Numbered from the stretch's first letter, positions 1 through 7,126 are shown. The stretch: 7,987 bases of DNA from an uncultured Paraprevotella sp. (GCA_910584955.1 CAJUDC010000093.1:1-7987), one strand, 5' to 3'. A program made the numbers and translations. Notes: generated by a model from the letters alone, not told the origin.

Positions 1-2129
1 TTATTATCGGTGCAGGGCATATCTGGAAACTGATGACGCTCGCCTTTATTCCCCCTACATTAGCGGGAATGGTGTGGTGTTACCGGGGCCGCTATCTGTG
101 GGGAGGTGCGGTAACGGCCTTCTTTGTCGCTCTTCAGATCTTCTCCAATCACGTGCAGATGAGCTATTACTTCCTCTCCGTGGTAGTACTCCTGTCACTG
201 GCATTTTTTGTTGAGGCGTTCAAAACGCACACGGTGGCACGCTGGCTGAAAGGGACGGGCGTGTTCGTGCTGGGCGGTCTGCTGGGTGTATGTATCAATC
301 TGTCAAACCTGTATCATACGTACGAATACAGCAAGGAGAGTATGCGCGGCAAGAGCGAACTGACGCAGAAAAGTGCCAAAGACCCCGCCAATCAGACCAA
401 GAGCGGACTGGAGCGCGACTATATCACGCAATGGAGCTACGGCATCGGCGAGACGTGGACCCTGCTGGTCCCCAACACGAAAGGAGGGGCATCCGTTCCG
501 CTGACCCGGAACGCTACCGCGATGGAAAAGGCAAATCCGCAGTATATGCCCGTCTATCAGTCGTTGGGGCAGTACTGGGGCGAGCAGCCGGGTACGAGCG
601 GACCGGTGTATGTGGGCGCGTTTGTGTTGATGCTCTTCGTGCTGGGCCTGTTCATTGTGCGTGGGCCGATGAAGTGGTGCCTGCTGGCCGCCACAGTGCT
701 TTCCGTGCTCCTGTCGTGGGGCAAGAACTTCATGCCGTTTACCGATTTCTTCCTCGATTATGTGCCGATGTACGATAAATTCCGCACGGTGGCCTCCATA
801 TTGGTGGTAGCGGAATTTACAATACCGTTGCTCGCCATGCTGGCGCTGAAGAAGTTGGTGGATGAACCGGAGGTGTTGAAAAGCCGTCTGAAAGTGGTGT
901 ATATCAGCTTCGGTTTGACAGGCGGTGTAGCTTTCCTGTTTGCTTTGATGCCGGATCTGTTTTTCGGCACCTACCTCTCTTCGCAAGAGGCGGCCATGTT
1001 GCAGCAGGCCTCTGCGGCGGGCTATATACCTTCGGATATGCTGGGCGGTATTCTGAGTAGTCTGGAAGACATGCGGCGGGCCGTGTTCGTGTCCGATGCC
1101 TGGCGAAGCTTTTTCGTCATTTTGCTGGGCTGCCTGCTTCTTCTGGCCTATAACATCAAAAAGATGGGTGCCCGTGTGATGGTGGCTGCCGTCACGGTGT
1201 TGTGCCTGGTGGATATGTGGCAGGTAGACAAGCGCTATATGAACGACGAGATGTTTACTACGCCGTCGTTGCAGGCCACTACGTTTGCCAAGACACCGAC
1301 CGACGAACAGATTTTGCAGGACCCGGATACCTATTACCGCGTGTTGAACCTGGCGGTGAGCACGTTCAACGATAATACCACCTCTTACTACCACAAGAGC
1401 ATCGGCGGTTATCACGCCGCCAAACTGCGTCGTTATCAGGAAATGGTGGAAGAGCACATACAGCCGGAGATGATGGCCGCCCGCCAGGCGATCGTCACAC
1501 ATCAGGGAAAACTGGAGGAGGTGAACGGCGATTCGATCTTCCCTGTGCTGAATATGCTCAATACGAAGTACCTCATCATGGGGCTGCAAGGGGGCGAGAC
1601 GGTGCCGGTGCGTAATCCGTATGCTTACGGCAACGGGTGGTTTGTGGACGAAGTGGCTTATGTGCCGGACGCCGATCATGAAATCGGTGCCTTGCATCGG
1701 GTGAATCCGCGTCGGGTGGCGGTGGTGGACGAACGCTTCAAGGCTATGCTGGGCGGATCGGATGTTCCGATGCCCGATTCGGCGGCCAGTGTCCGTCTGA
1801 CGGCTTACGATGCCAACGCGCTGAGTTACGAGGCGGATTCGAAAAACGGCGGAGTGATCGTCTTCTCCGAGATCTATTATCCGGGCTGGACGGCTACCGT
1901 AGACGGGCAACCGGTGGATATTGCCCGGGCGGACTATATACTGCGGGCCATCCGTGTGGAGCCGGGCAAGCATACGATTGAATTCCGGTTCGATCCGCAG
2001 AGCCTCCGGCTGACGGAGACTGTCGCTTATTCGGCGCTGGGACTGTTGTTGCTCGTTGTGCTGGCTCTGCTGGTACGTACTTTCCGTCGCGGCGGAGGAA
2101 CGGCCGGCAAGGACTCCGCCGGTGAATAA
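1..2129 (+). CDS. YfhO-family polytopic membrane protein, 5'-truncated by the window edge
   Basis: The frame is open from base 3 (Ile-Ile-Gly-Ala-Gly-His-Ile-Trp-Lys-Leu before the first Met at 33), and this leading stretch reads like YfhO sequence, so the gene starts upstream and Met33 is internal. Numbered from that Met, hydrophobic segments lie near residues 3-18, 22-36, 42-62, 74-92, 192-210, 214-229, 252-272, 287-307, 355-373 and 381-398. A soluble domain of about 260 residues follows (about 400-660), then a last membrane helix (664-681) and a short basic tail. Family-like motifs include DYITQWSYGIGETWTLLVPN (130-149) and YYPGWTATVDG near the end. About 708 residues are visible; family members I know of in this phylum run somewhat over 800, so roughly the first 100-140 are missing. 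B. subtilis YfhO is linked to glycosylation of lipoteichoic acid, with a GT-C-like membrane core; the substrate here is unknown. The gene is followed by a strong terminator. The family call is firm, the role inferred. Confidence 0.9.
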   Translation, partial: IIGAGHIWKLMTLAFIPPTLAGMVWCYRGRYLWGGAVTAFFVALQIFSNHVQMSYYFLSVVVLLSLAFFVEAFKTHTVARWLKGTGVFVLGGLLGVCINLSNLYHTYEYSKESMRGKSELTQKSAKDPANQTKSGLERDYITQWSYGIGETWTLLVPNTKGGASVPLTRNATAMEKANPQYMPVYQSLGQYWGEQPGTSGPVYVGAFVLMLFVLGLFIVRGPMKWCLLAATVLSVLLSWGKNFMPFTDFFLDYVPMYDKFRTVASILVVAEFTIPLLAMLALKKLVDEPEVLKSRLKVVYISFGLTGGVAFLFALMPDLFFGTYLSSQEAAMLQQASAAGYIPSDMLGGILSSLEDMRRAVFVSDAWRSFFVILLGCLLLLAYNIKKMGARVMVAAVTVLCLVDMWQVDKRYMNDEMFTTPSLQATTFAKTPTDEQILQDPDTYYRVLNLAVSTFNDNTTSYYHKSIGGYHAAKLRRYQEMVEEHIQPEMMAARQAIVTHQGKLEEVNGDSIFPVLNMLNTKYLIMGLQGGETVPVRNPYAYGNGWFVDEVAYVPDADHEIGALHRVNPRRVAVVDERFKAMLGGSDVPMPDSAASVRLTAYDANALSYEADSKNGGVIVFSEIYYPGWTATVDGQPVDIARADYILRAIRVEPGKHTIEFRFDPQSLRLTETVAYSALGLLLLVVLALLVRTFRRGGGTAGKDSAGE

Positions 2130-2162
2130 ACGCATGTGCCGGCGGTTGGCACAGACTTCTAC

Positions 2163-2198
2163 CGTCCGCGCCGTATGTATGGCGCGGACGTTTTTTTT
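2163..2198 (+). terminator. Intrinsic terminator after the YfhO-family gene
   Basis: A perfect 10-bp GC-rich stem (2163-2172 pairing with 2181-2190, CGTCCGCGCC against GGCGCGGACG) with an 8-base loop is followed directly by eight T residues (2191-2198). It lies 34 bases past the stop codon at 2127-2129 and before the sulfatase start at 2235. The two + strand genes are therefore probably separate transcription units. Confidence 0.92.
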
Positions 2199-2234
2199 AC
2201 CCTTTATACGTTTAACCTTTTAATTGACAGCATC

Positions 2235-3797
2235 ATGAAATCTTATGTATGGTTGGCCTGCCTTTCACCGCTGGCCTGTCTGGCTGGAACATCCGTGCCG
2301 GGATCCAAAGGTCGGAAAAGCAAAAACGAAGCGGCGTCACGCAAACTGCCCAATGTCGTCTTCATCTATGCCGACGATCTGGGCTACGGCGATTTGGAAT
2401 GTTACGGAGCCAAGAATGTACAGACACCGCATGTGAACCGGTTGGCCGAGAGTGGCATACGGTTTACCAATGCACATGCCGCCGCTGCCACGAGCACACC
2501 GTCGCGCTATGCCATGCTGACGGGGCAATATGCCTGGCGTGTGCCGGGTACGGAGGTGGCCGCAGGCAATGCCGGTATGATTATCCGCCCCGAAACCTAT
2601 ACGCTGGCCGATGTGTTCAAACAGGCGGGGTATGTTACCGGAGCCATCGGAAAGTGGCATCTGGGACTGGGGGATAAGTCGGGTACGCAGGACTGGAACG
2701 CACCGCTTCCTGCCGCATTGGGCGATCTGGGATTTGACTATTCCTATATTATGGCGGCTACGGCCGACCGGGTGCCCTGCGTGTTTATTGAAAACGGCAA
2801 GGTGGCCAATTACGATCCTTCCGCACCCATTGAGGTCAGCTATCAGAAACCGTTTCCCGGCGAGCCGTTGGGGCGCGATCATCCCGAACTGCTGTATAAC
2901 ATGAAGCACAGCCACGGCCATGACATGGCTATCGTAAACGGTATCGGACGTATCGGTTACATGAAGGGCGGCGGCAAGGCGTTGTGGAAGGACGAGAACA
3001 TAGCCGACTCCATCACGGCCCATGCCCTCAACTTTATCCGTGAAAACCGTGACAGACCGTTTTTCCTGTATTTCGCGACGAATGATGTACACGTGCCCCG
3101 TTTCCCGCACGAACGCTTCCGGGGAAAGAATGCCATGGGACTGCGCGGCGACGCTATCGTGCAGTTCGACTGGACGGTGGGACAGATTCTGGATGCTCTC
3201 GACCGGGCGGGATTGCGGGAGAATACGTTGATTATCCTTTCGAGCGACAACGGACCGGTGGTAGATGACGGATATGCCGACCGGGCGGAAGAATTATTGA
3301 ACGGTCATCGTCCGGCGGGGCCATTCCGTGGGAATAAATACAGTGCTTTTGAGGGTGGGACGGCTGTGCCGGCTATCGTCAGCTGGCCGCGTGAAGTGCC
3401 CCGTGCGCAGACGTCCGACGCTCTGGTGTCGCAGATAGACTGGTTTGCCTCGATGGCTGCTCTGGTAGAAGGCCGGTTGCCGAAAGGCAGTGCGCCCGAC
3501 AGTCAGGATCGGCTGGACACGTGGCTGGGCCGTAACCGGACGGACCGTCCGTGGGTGATTGAAGAGGCTTATACGCTTTCGGTACGTACGAAAGACTGGA
3601 AATACATTGATCCGAACGACGGGCCGGTCCGTATTAACTGGGGACCGAAAGTGGAGACCGGCAACTGGAAAACGCCTCAGCTTTACGATATGAGAGCCGG
3701 CGAATACGAACGGGAAAATGTGGCGGAGAAGCATCCCGATGTGGTGTATGAGATGCAGGGTATCCTGCGGCGGGTGCGTCAGGGTAAGAAGTTCTGA
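2235..3797 (+). CDS. Exported S1-family sulfatase, Ser-type
   Basis: This is a 520-residue formylglycine-dependent sulfatase that hydrolyses a sulfate ester, probably on a host or dietary glycan in the periplasm or at the cell surface. The alkaline-phosphatase-fold active site can be traced: metal ligands Asp47-Asp48 (YADDLGYGD), the signature Ser87-Thr-Pro-Ser-Arg91 with LTG behind it, Lys140 and His142 (GKWHLG), His286 (NDVHVPRF), Asp338-Asn339 (SSDNG) and Lys368 (FRGNKYSAFEGG). These match the arylsulfatase A set one for one. Ser at position 87 implies activation by an anaerobic sulfatase-maturing enzyme (anSME), which is not in the window. The first 20 residues form a hydrophobic export signal; Cys9 or Cys15 could be lipidated, but Pro or Trp at -3 makes a poor lipobox. 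ATG 2235 is preferred over an in-frame GTG at 2136, because that frame would start ahead of the terminator and bury the signal peptide. No glycosidase, SusC/D or regulator is adjacent, so the subfamily and substrate cannot be named. Confidence 0.93.
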   Translation: MKSYVWLACLSPLACLAGTSVPGSKGRKSKNEAASRKLPNVVFIYADDLGYGDLECYGAKNVQTPHVNRLAESGIRFTNAHAAAATSTPSRYAMLTGQYAWRVPGTEVAAGNAGMIIRPETYTLADVFKQAGYVTGAIGKWHLGLGDKSGTQDWNAPLPAALGDLGFDYSYIMAATADRVPCVFIENGKVANYDPSAPIEVSYQKPFPGEPLGRDHPELLYNMKHSHGHDMAIVNGIGRIGYMKGGGKALWKDENIADSITAHALNFIRENRDRPFFLYFATNDVHVPRFPHERFRGKNAMGLRGDAIVQFDWTVGQILDALDRAGLRENTLIILSSDNGPVVDDGYADRAEELLNGHRPAGPFRGNKYSAFEGGTAVPAIVSWPREVPRAQTSDALVSQIDWFASMAALVEGRLPKGSAPDSQDRLDTWLGRNRTDRPWVIEEAYTLSVRTKDWKYIDPNDGPVRINWGPKVETGNWKTPQLYDMRAGEYERENVAEKHPDVVYEMQGILRRVRQGKKF

Positions 3798-3851
3798 ATA
3801 TGAAAACCGCGTCGGGAGACTATTTTTTTTGCTCTTCCGCAATGAAAATCA

Positions 3852-3889
3852 AGTTCACGCTTCGGTTTGTTGAAACCGAAGCGTGAACT
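3852..3889 (-). terminator. Perfect 17-bp hairpin between convergent genes, likely terminator
   Basis: Bases 3852-3868 pair perfectly with 3873-3889 around a 4-base loop (GTTG). Read on the - strand, the stem is followed by TGATTTTCATT, a moderately T-rich tail, which fits a terminator for the glycosyltransferase operon. On the + strand it lies 54 bases past the sulfatase stop and could also stop that transcript, although the bases after it (GTATGATGC) are not a T tract. The structure itself is certain; the terminator role is inferred from position and shape. Confidence 0.72.
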
Positions 3890-3897
3890 GTATGATG

Positions 3898-3927
3898 CAC
3901 GGTTTGATGTGTGCACATCAGACCGTG
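3898..3927. repeat. Second inverted repeat (14-bp stem) beside the first hairpin
   Basis: Bases 3898-3911 (CACGGTTTGATGTG) pair with 3914-3927 (CACATCAGACCGTG); the only imperfection is one T-G pair (3904 with 3921). The nominal loop is 2 bases, so the closing pair probably opens. It begins 9 bases after the 17-bp hairpin. Transcripts of the leftward operon would meet this stem first. No T tract follows it on either strand, so it may be an RNA 3'-end stabiliser, part of a double terminator or a protein site; the sequence does not decide. Confidence 0.65.
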
Positions 3928-3953
3928 GTGTGAAAATGCAGGCATGGAATCAT

Positions 3954-3975
3954 CGGTTTCCTGTGAGGAAAGCCG
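3954..3975. repeat. Third, weaker inverted repeat in the convergent gap
   Basis: CGGTTTCCT (3954-3962) pairs with AGGAAA-G-CCG (3966-3975) with one bulged G at 3972 and a GTG loop. It lies 52 bases beyond the stop codon of the GT2 gene on the - strand. No T tract follows on that strand. It adds to the dense secondary structure of this gap, but a 9-bp bulged stem could also occur by chance. Confidence 0.4.
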
Positions 3976-4027
3976 CAAGTAAATGAAAGGAAGCGGAAAA
4001 GAAAGAAACCGCCGGACGGGACAATGA

Positions 4028-4831
4028 TTATTTCAGTGTAAAGGCCCGAAATATAAACCGGAGGTGCTGCCCCACAGCGATGCGCCAACCGTAGTGGCGG
4101 CCCATCAGACGAAAGCGTTCCAGTAAGGAACGTCGGTGGTTGCGGGTGGTCAGTCCTTCGTTCAGATAGTCCGTCAGAATCAGATGGGTGTTGTGTAGCG
4201 GCAGATGGAGACGTTCGGCCCGTTTCATGAGGCGGATGCACCAATCGTAATCGGCTGAAAATTTGTATTTCAGACGATAACTTTCCCGGCGCGCCAGGTC
4301 GGTGCGTACGTAAAACGACTGGTGGCAGACGAGCATTCCCTCACGGAAACTCTGCCAGCAGAGCGCCTCGGGAGCCTGTAGACGGCGGTGGCGCAGGAAA
4401 CGACCGGCATCGTCCACCAGATCCGTCTCCCCGTACAGGATGGCCGGATCCGTCTGCGGATTGCCCGTCCAGGCCACACCGGCTACCAGCCGGCTGATGG
4501 TGTCCGGTTCGTGCAGGCAGTCGCCGGCGTTCAGGAACACGATGTAATGCCCTTTGGCCTGTAGCAAGGCTTTGTTCATGGCGTCGTACAGCCCTTTGTC
4601 CGGTTCGTTGATCATGCGGATGTCGTGCGGCACGTCGGCCCGGCTGTTCCGTTCCACATACAGGTGTATCAGCTCCATCGTGTTGTCTCGGGAGCAGCCG
4701 TCGATAAAAAGGTGTTCGATGTGGGGATAGGTCTGTGCCGCCACGCTTCGCAGGGTGCGTTCCAGGGTGCGACCGGCATTGTAGGTGACGGTAGCCAGCG
4801 TTATGAGCGGATAAGGGGCGTCGTTGTCCAT
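4028..4831 (-). CDS. GT2-family glycosyltransferase, last gene of the operon
   Basis: A complete 267-residue GT-A glycosyltransferase of family 2, predicted to move one sugar from a nucleotide donor at the cytoplasmic face of the inner membrane. The N-terminus has the usual first strand and helix (LATVTYNAG, 12-20), then SVAAQTYPHIEHLFIDGCSR (29-48) for the nucleotide-binding strand. EPDKGLYDAMNKAL (76-89) follows, a hallmark of the WcaE-like GT2 subgroup. NAGD (101-104) sits where the DxD metal motif belongs, and the acceptor-side motif is SADYDW (192-197). There is no transmembrane segment, so membrane association would be peripheral. The length is typical for short GT2 enzymes. ATG 4831 lies 15 bases after the stop of the preceding GT4-like gene, which indicates one transcript. 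The donor and acceptor sugars cannot be read from the sequence; resemblance to WcaE does not mean colanic acid is made here. Confidence 0.92.
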   Translation of the reverse strand: MDNDAPYPLITLATVTYNAGRTLERTLRSVAAQTYPHIEHLFIDGCSRDNTMELIHLYVERNSRADVPHDIRMINEPDKGLYDAMNKALLQAKGHYIVFLNAGDCLHEPDTISRLVAGVAWTGNPQTDPAILYGETDLVDDAGRFLRHRRLQAPEALCWQSFREGMLVCHQSFYVRTDLARRESYRLKYKFSADYDWCIRLMKRAERLHLPLHNTHLILTDYLNEGLTTRNHRRSLLERFRLMGRHYGWRIAVGQHLRFIFRAFTLK

Positions 4832-4846
4832 CGTAGTCTGCGGTTG

Positions 4847-6118
4847 TCAGGCCCTGTTCGGACCGGTGATTTCATTGTAGATCTGGATGTATTTCATGGC
4901 TACGTTGCCTTCGCCGTAAGTCGTGGCGGCTTTGCGTGCGGCCTGTCGGCTCAGTTCGGCATATCGCTCTTCGTCGTGCAGCACGAAACGGATGCCTTCG
5001 GCCAGGTCGTCTGCATGGCGGTATTGTGCCACGTAGCCGTCGGTCTGATGTCCGATCATTTCGGGAATGCCGCCTACGTTGAACCCCACACAGGGCACAC
5101 CGCAGCACATGGCCTCGACGATGGTGTTGGGCAGATTATCCTGCAAGGACGGGGTTACGTAGACATCCACCGCCTGATAGAGCGCGGCCATCCGGCGCTC
5201 GTCGCTGATATAGTCCAGCGTGTACAGCGGGAAGGGAAGCACGTCTTGCAGTTGCTCCGCTTTTTTCCCTACGACGACCATCCCCAGCCGGTCGGTTAGT
5301 TCGGGGCATCGGTCGTGAAGCAACCGGCAGGCTTCCAGCAGATAGCGGATGCCTTTTCGTTCGTCGGTGATTTTGAACGATCCGAACAGTATCAGTTTTT
5401 TGTCGGCTGGTAAATGGCATTCCAACCGGGCCTGGGTTTTGTTGCTGGGCCGGAACAGGTTGGTATTGATGGCATTGGGAATGGAGCATACCGACTGCCC
5501 CGTGAGCAACCGGCTCCGACGGGCCAGCTCCGCCAGCCAACGGCTGCAGGCCACAAAGCGGATGTGCGTGTGGCGCAACAGGCATTCTTTCTGGCGGAAG
5601 GTGCGGGCCGACAAGTCGTGACTTCCGCCTCCGCCGTAAATAAGCGGGCAGTGGTGGCAGGCCGTTTCGTAGCGGTTGCATTCGCCGCTGTAGTGACAGA
5701 TGCCTGTAAACGGCCACATGTCGTGCAGGGTCCATACGATCGGTTTTCCGCTGTCTGCAATCTGTTGCAGGTTGTCGAGCGACAGGAAGCCCTGGTTTAT
5801 CCAGTGCAGATGAATGACGTCGGCTTCCTGAAATTCGGGTAAGCCGGTGATGTCTGTTCCCGTATTGGCAATATCCACTTGAAAGAGGTTGTTCTTTTTA
5901 AAGCGGTTGGCTTGCCAGATGACGAATCGTTCCCAGGCGAACTTCAGCCGGTGGAGCCACGACGGGGCCAGTGCGGCGACGGTGATTTGTTCGGTATGCT
6001 TGTCGCGTACCAGCATTTTCGCTTTCACACCGTTGTTTTTCAAAGCTTCCATCAGGCGGTTGGCGGCAATGGCGGCTCCGCCGGTGTTCTCGGAAGTGTT
6101 AACGATAAGTACTCTCAT
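4847..6118 (-). CDS. GT4-family glycosyltransferase with a Cys-rich insertion
   Basis: A 423-residue GT-B retaining glycosyltransferase, family 4. The N-terminal half opens with MRVLIVNTSENTGGAAIAAN, whose glycine-rich loop is typical, then HLHWINQGFLS (103-113) and WTLHDMWPFTG (129-139). Four cysteines follow at 141, 147, 154 and 157. The C-terminal donor-binding domain shows KITDERKG (249-256), with Arg254-Lys255 as likely phosphate contacts, and SLQDNLPNTIVEAMCCGVP (324-342). There the family's EX7E pair reads Asp327...Glu335. ATG 6118 is chosen because the frame reaches a TTG at 6139 that lies inside the promoter's -7 box, and because the A-rich leader ACAAATAAAACCTGT directly precedes ATG. 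The neighbouring GT2 begins 15 bases beyond its stop, so the two are probably co-translated. Related Bacteroides proteins are often labelled WcaC- or WcaL-like; the sugar specificity is unknown. Confidence 0.92.
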   Translation of the reverse strand: MRVLIVNTSENTGGAAIAANRLMEALKNNGVKAKMLVRDKHTEQITVAALAPSWLHRLKFAWERFVIWQANRFKKNNLFQVDIANTGTDITGLPEFQEADVIHLHWINQGFLSLDNLQQIADSGKPIVWTLHDMWPFTGICHYSGECNRYETACHHCPLIYGGGGSHDLSARTFRQKECLLRHTHIRFVACSRWLAELARRSRLLTGQSVCSIPNAINTNLFRPSNKTQARLECHLPADKKLILFGSFKITDERKGIRYLLEACRLLHDRCPELTDRLGMVVVGKKAEQLQDVLPFPLYTLDYISDERRMAALYQAVDVYVTPSLQDNLPNTIVEAMCCGVPCVGFNVGGIPEMIGHQTDGYVAQYRHADDLAEGIRFVLHDEERYAELSRQAARKAATTYGEGNVAMKYIQIYNEITGPNRA

Positions 6119-6136
6119 ACAGGTTTTATTTGTCGG

Positions 6137-6168
6137 CAAAGTTAATCTTTTTGCGGGCTATGGTGAAA
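6137..6168 (-). promoter_or_regulatory. Bacteroidota-type promoter inside the glycosyltransferase cluster
   Basis: On the - strand the -7 box TAACTTTG (6144-6137) matches the Bacteroidota primary-sigma consensus TAnnTTTG exactly. TTTC (6168-6165), one base off TTTG, lies 20 bases upstream, within the usual 19-21 spacing. Transcription would begin near 6132, leaving a leader of about 14 bases before ATG 6118. It lies wholly in the 62-base gap between two glycosyltransferase genes, so the GT4-like/GT2 pair may have its own transcription as well as read-through. Confidence 0.6.
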
Positions 6169-6180
6169 GATTGCGCCCGT

Positions 6181-7122
6181 TTATTTTTCCCGGGGCCTCA
6201 GTTTCAGGTAGAACCAACGTACGATATGCCCCAGCGGGGTGTAGCGGATGCCCCAGTGGCGGATGGCCTGCCGGAACCGTTCTTCCGTGTGGGGATCGGC
6301 TGCCGGAGCTTTACGCTTTACGCGTAAGGGGAGGGGCCAGGGTGCTCGGTCGTAGTTGAAATGCTGCAGGAGCCGCGAACTGCGGAAGTGGGTGCCTTGA
6401 TACAACCCGATGTTGCGCACCATCGTGTGGCACGGGGTCAGGCACAGACCGCTTCTTCGGTAGATGATGATTTCCCAGCAGATGTCCCAGGGGATGGGAC
6501 GTTTGTCGAGCGATTTCAGGCAAGGGAATGTTCCTCCGTATTCCATGCGTTGCAGATCGTCCGTCGTGAGGCCTTCCAATGCTTCCTCGCGGGTGGAGAA
6601 ATGGCGGAAATGCGGTTGCCAGCGGTTGCGCCAGGTGCCCCAGCCCCAGCCGCTCATGTGAGGGGTGAAGTAGGTGTCGTCTTCGGCCTGTATGTCCAGG
6701 TTGGTGAAGCCCGAGACGTGCATCACCTGCGGCTCGTCCGCATAGGTGTCGAAGGCGTCGTTCATGTATTGCAGGTAATGGGGAGAGGTACAGATGTCGT
6801 CTTCCAGTACGATGATGCGGTCGTGCCGTTCGAACACCTGTCCGATGCCTTCGATGATGTTGCGTTCCAGATAAATATTTTCCGGACGTTCCACCAGCGT
6901 GATGCTGCGCATCCCCCGGCCACTCTGTTCGTCGCGCAAGCGGTGCAGGTAGCTCCGCACGGCGTTTACCTGCTTCCAGGAGGTGCGGTCGCGCCCGCCG
7001 TCGGAAAATACATACAGGTCGGTGTCCGGGGCCAGGGTGTTCGCCAGCAAGTGTTCCACGGTGCGGCGGGTGTTGTCCGGTCGGTTGTAGACGAATAAGG
7101 CTACGGGGGCAAGTGTTTTCAT
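6181..7122 (-). CDS. GT-A glycosyltransferase resembling the GNT-I (GT13) fold
   Basis: A complete 313-residue glycosyltransferase. The N-terminus APVALFVYNRPDNT (5-18) and LYVFSDGGRD (36-45) form the nucleotide-binding fold. IIVLEDDICTSP (103-114) carries the metal-binding Glu107-Asp108-Asp109. The second half has HVSGFTN (135-141), YFTPHMSGWGWGTW (151-164), PWDICW (211-216) and CLTPCHTMVRNIG (227-239). Their order and spacing resemble eukaryotic N-acetylglucosaminyltransferase I (EDD, VSxxND, FPGLGW, WDDW, RPExSRT), so I read it as a GNT-I-like GT-A enzyme, although bacterial homologues usually carry a generic family 2 or sugar-transferase label. There is no membrane helix; the basic C-terminal tail may touch the membrane. 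It starts 4 bases after the stop of the preceding gene, which implies tight coupling. The general glycosyltransferase call is secure; the GNT-I relation comes from motifs remembered, not from a search. Confidence 0.88.
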   Translation of the reverse strand: MKTLAPVALFVYNRPDNTRRTVEHLLANTLAPDTDLYVFSDGGRDRTSWKQVNAVRSYLHRLRDEQSGRGMRSITLVERPENIYLERNIIEGIGQVFERHDRIIVLEDDICTSPHYLQYMNDAFDTYADEPQVMHVSGFTNLDIQAEDDTYFTPHMSGWGWGTWRNRWQPHFRHFSTREEALEGLTTDDLQRMEYGGTFPCLKSLDKRPIPWDICWEIIIYRRSGLCLTPCHTMVRNIGLYQGTHFRSSRLLQHFNYDRAPWPLPLRVKRKAPAADPHTEERFRQAIRHWGIRYTPLGHIVRWFYLKLRPREK

Positions 7123-7126
7123 GGTG

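Noticed and set aside
303..2135. A 610-codon open frame on the - strand, antisense to the YfhO-family gene
   Set aside because: Its translation is low-complexity, rich in His, Gln and Arg, with no recognisable motif. It is the mirror of a GC-biased real gene whose + strand frame has clear membrane helices and family motifs.
2207..2214. TACGTTTA as a -7 promoter box for the sulfatase
   Set aside because: It is one base off the consensus, but the place where a -33 box should be is occupied by the GC stem of the terminator. Too weak to list as a feature.
2136..2234. N-terminal extension of the sulfatase from a GTG at 2136
   Set aside because: It would translate through the terminator hairpin and place 33 residues ahead of a good export signal. 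ATG 2235 fits better.
3806..3830. T8 run after the sulfatase as a classic intrinsic terminator
   Set aside because: The bases before it form only a 3-bp stem (GTC-GGGA-GAC), too weak for a terminator. The perfect hairpin at 3852-3889 is the better candidate.
3918..4244. A 108-codon - strand frame overlapping the end of the GT2 gene and the gap
   Set aside because: It mostly lies out of frame over the GT2 coding region, and its translation shows no domain or signal.
6119..6139. Seven-residue extension of the GT4-like protein from a TTG at 6139
   Set aside because: The TTG overlaps the -7 promoter box, and the ATG at 6118 starts exactly at the conserved MRVLIVN strand.
6154..6190. Stem CGGGC/GCCCG followed by a T-rich stretch on the + strand
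   Set aside because: The stem is only 5 bp with a 16-base loop, and no + strand gene ends there. On the coding (-) strand it has no T tail.
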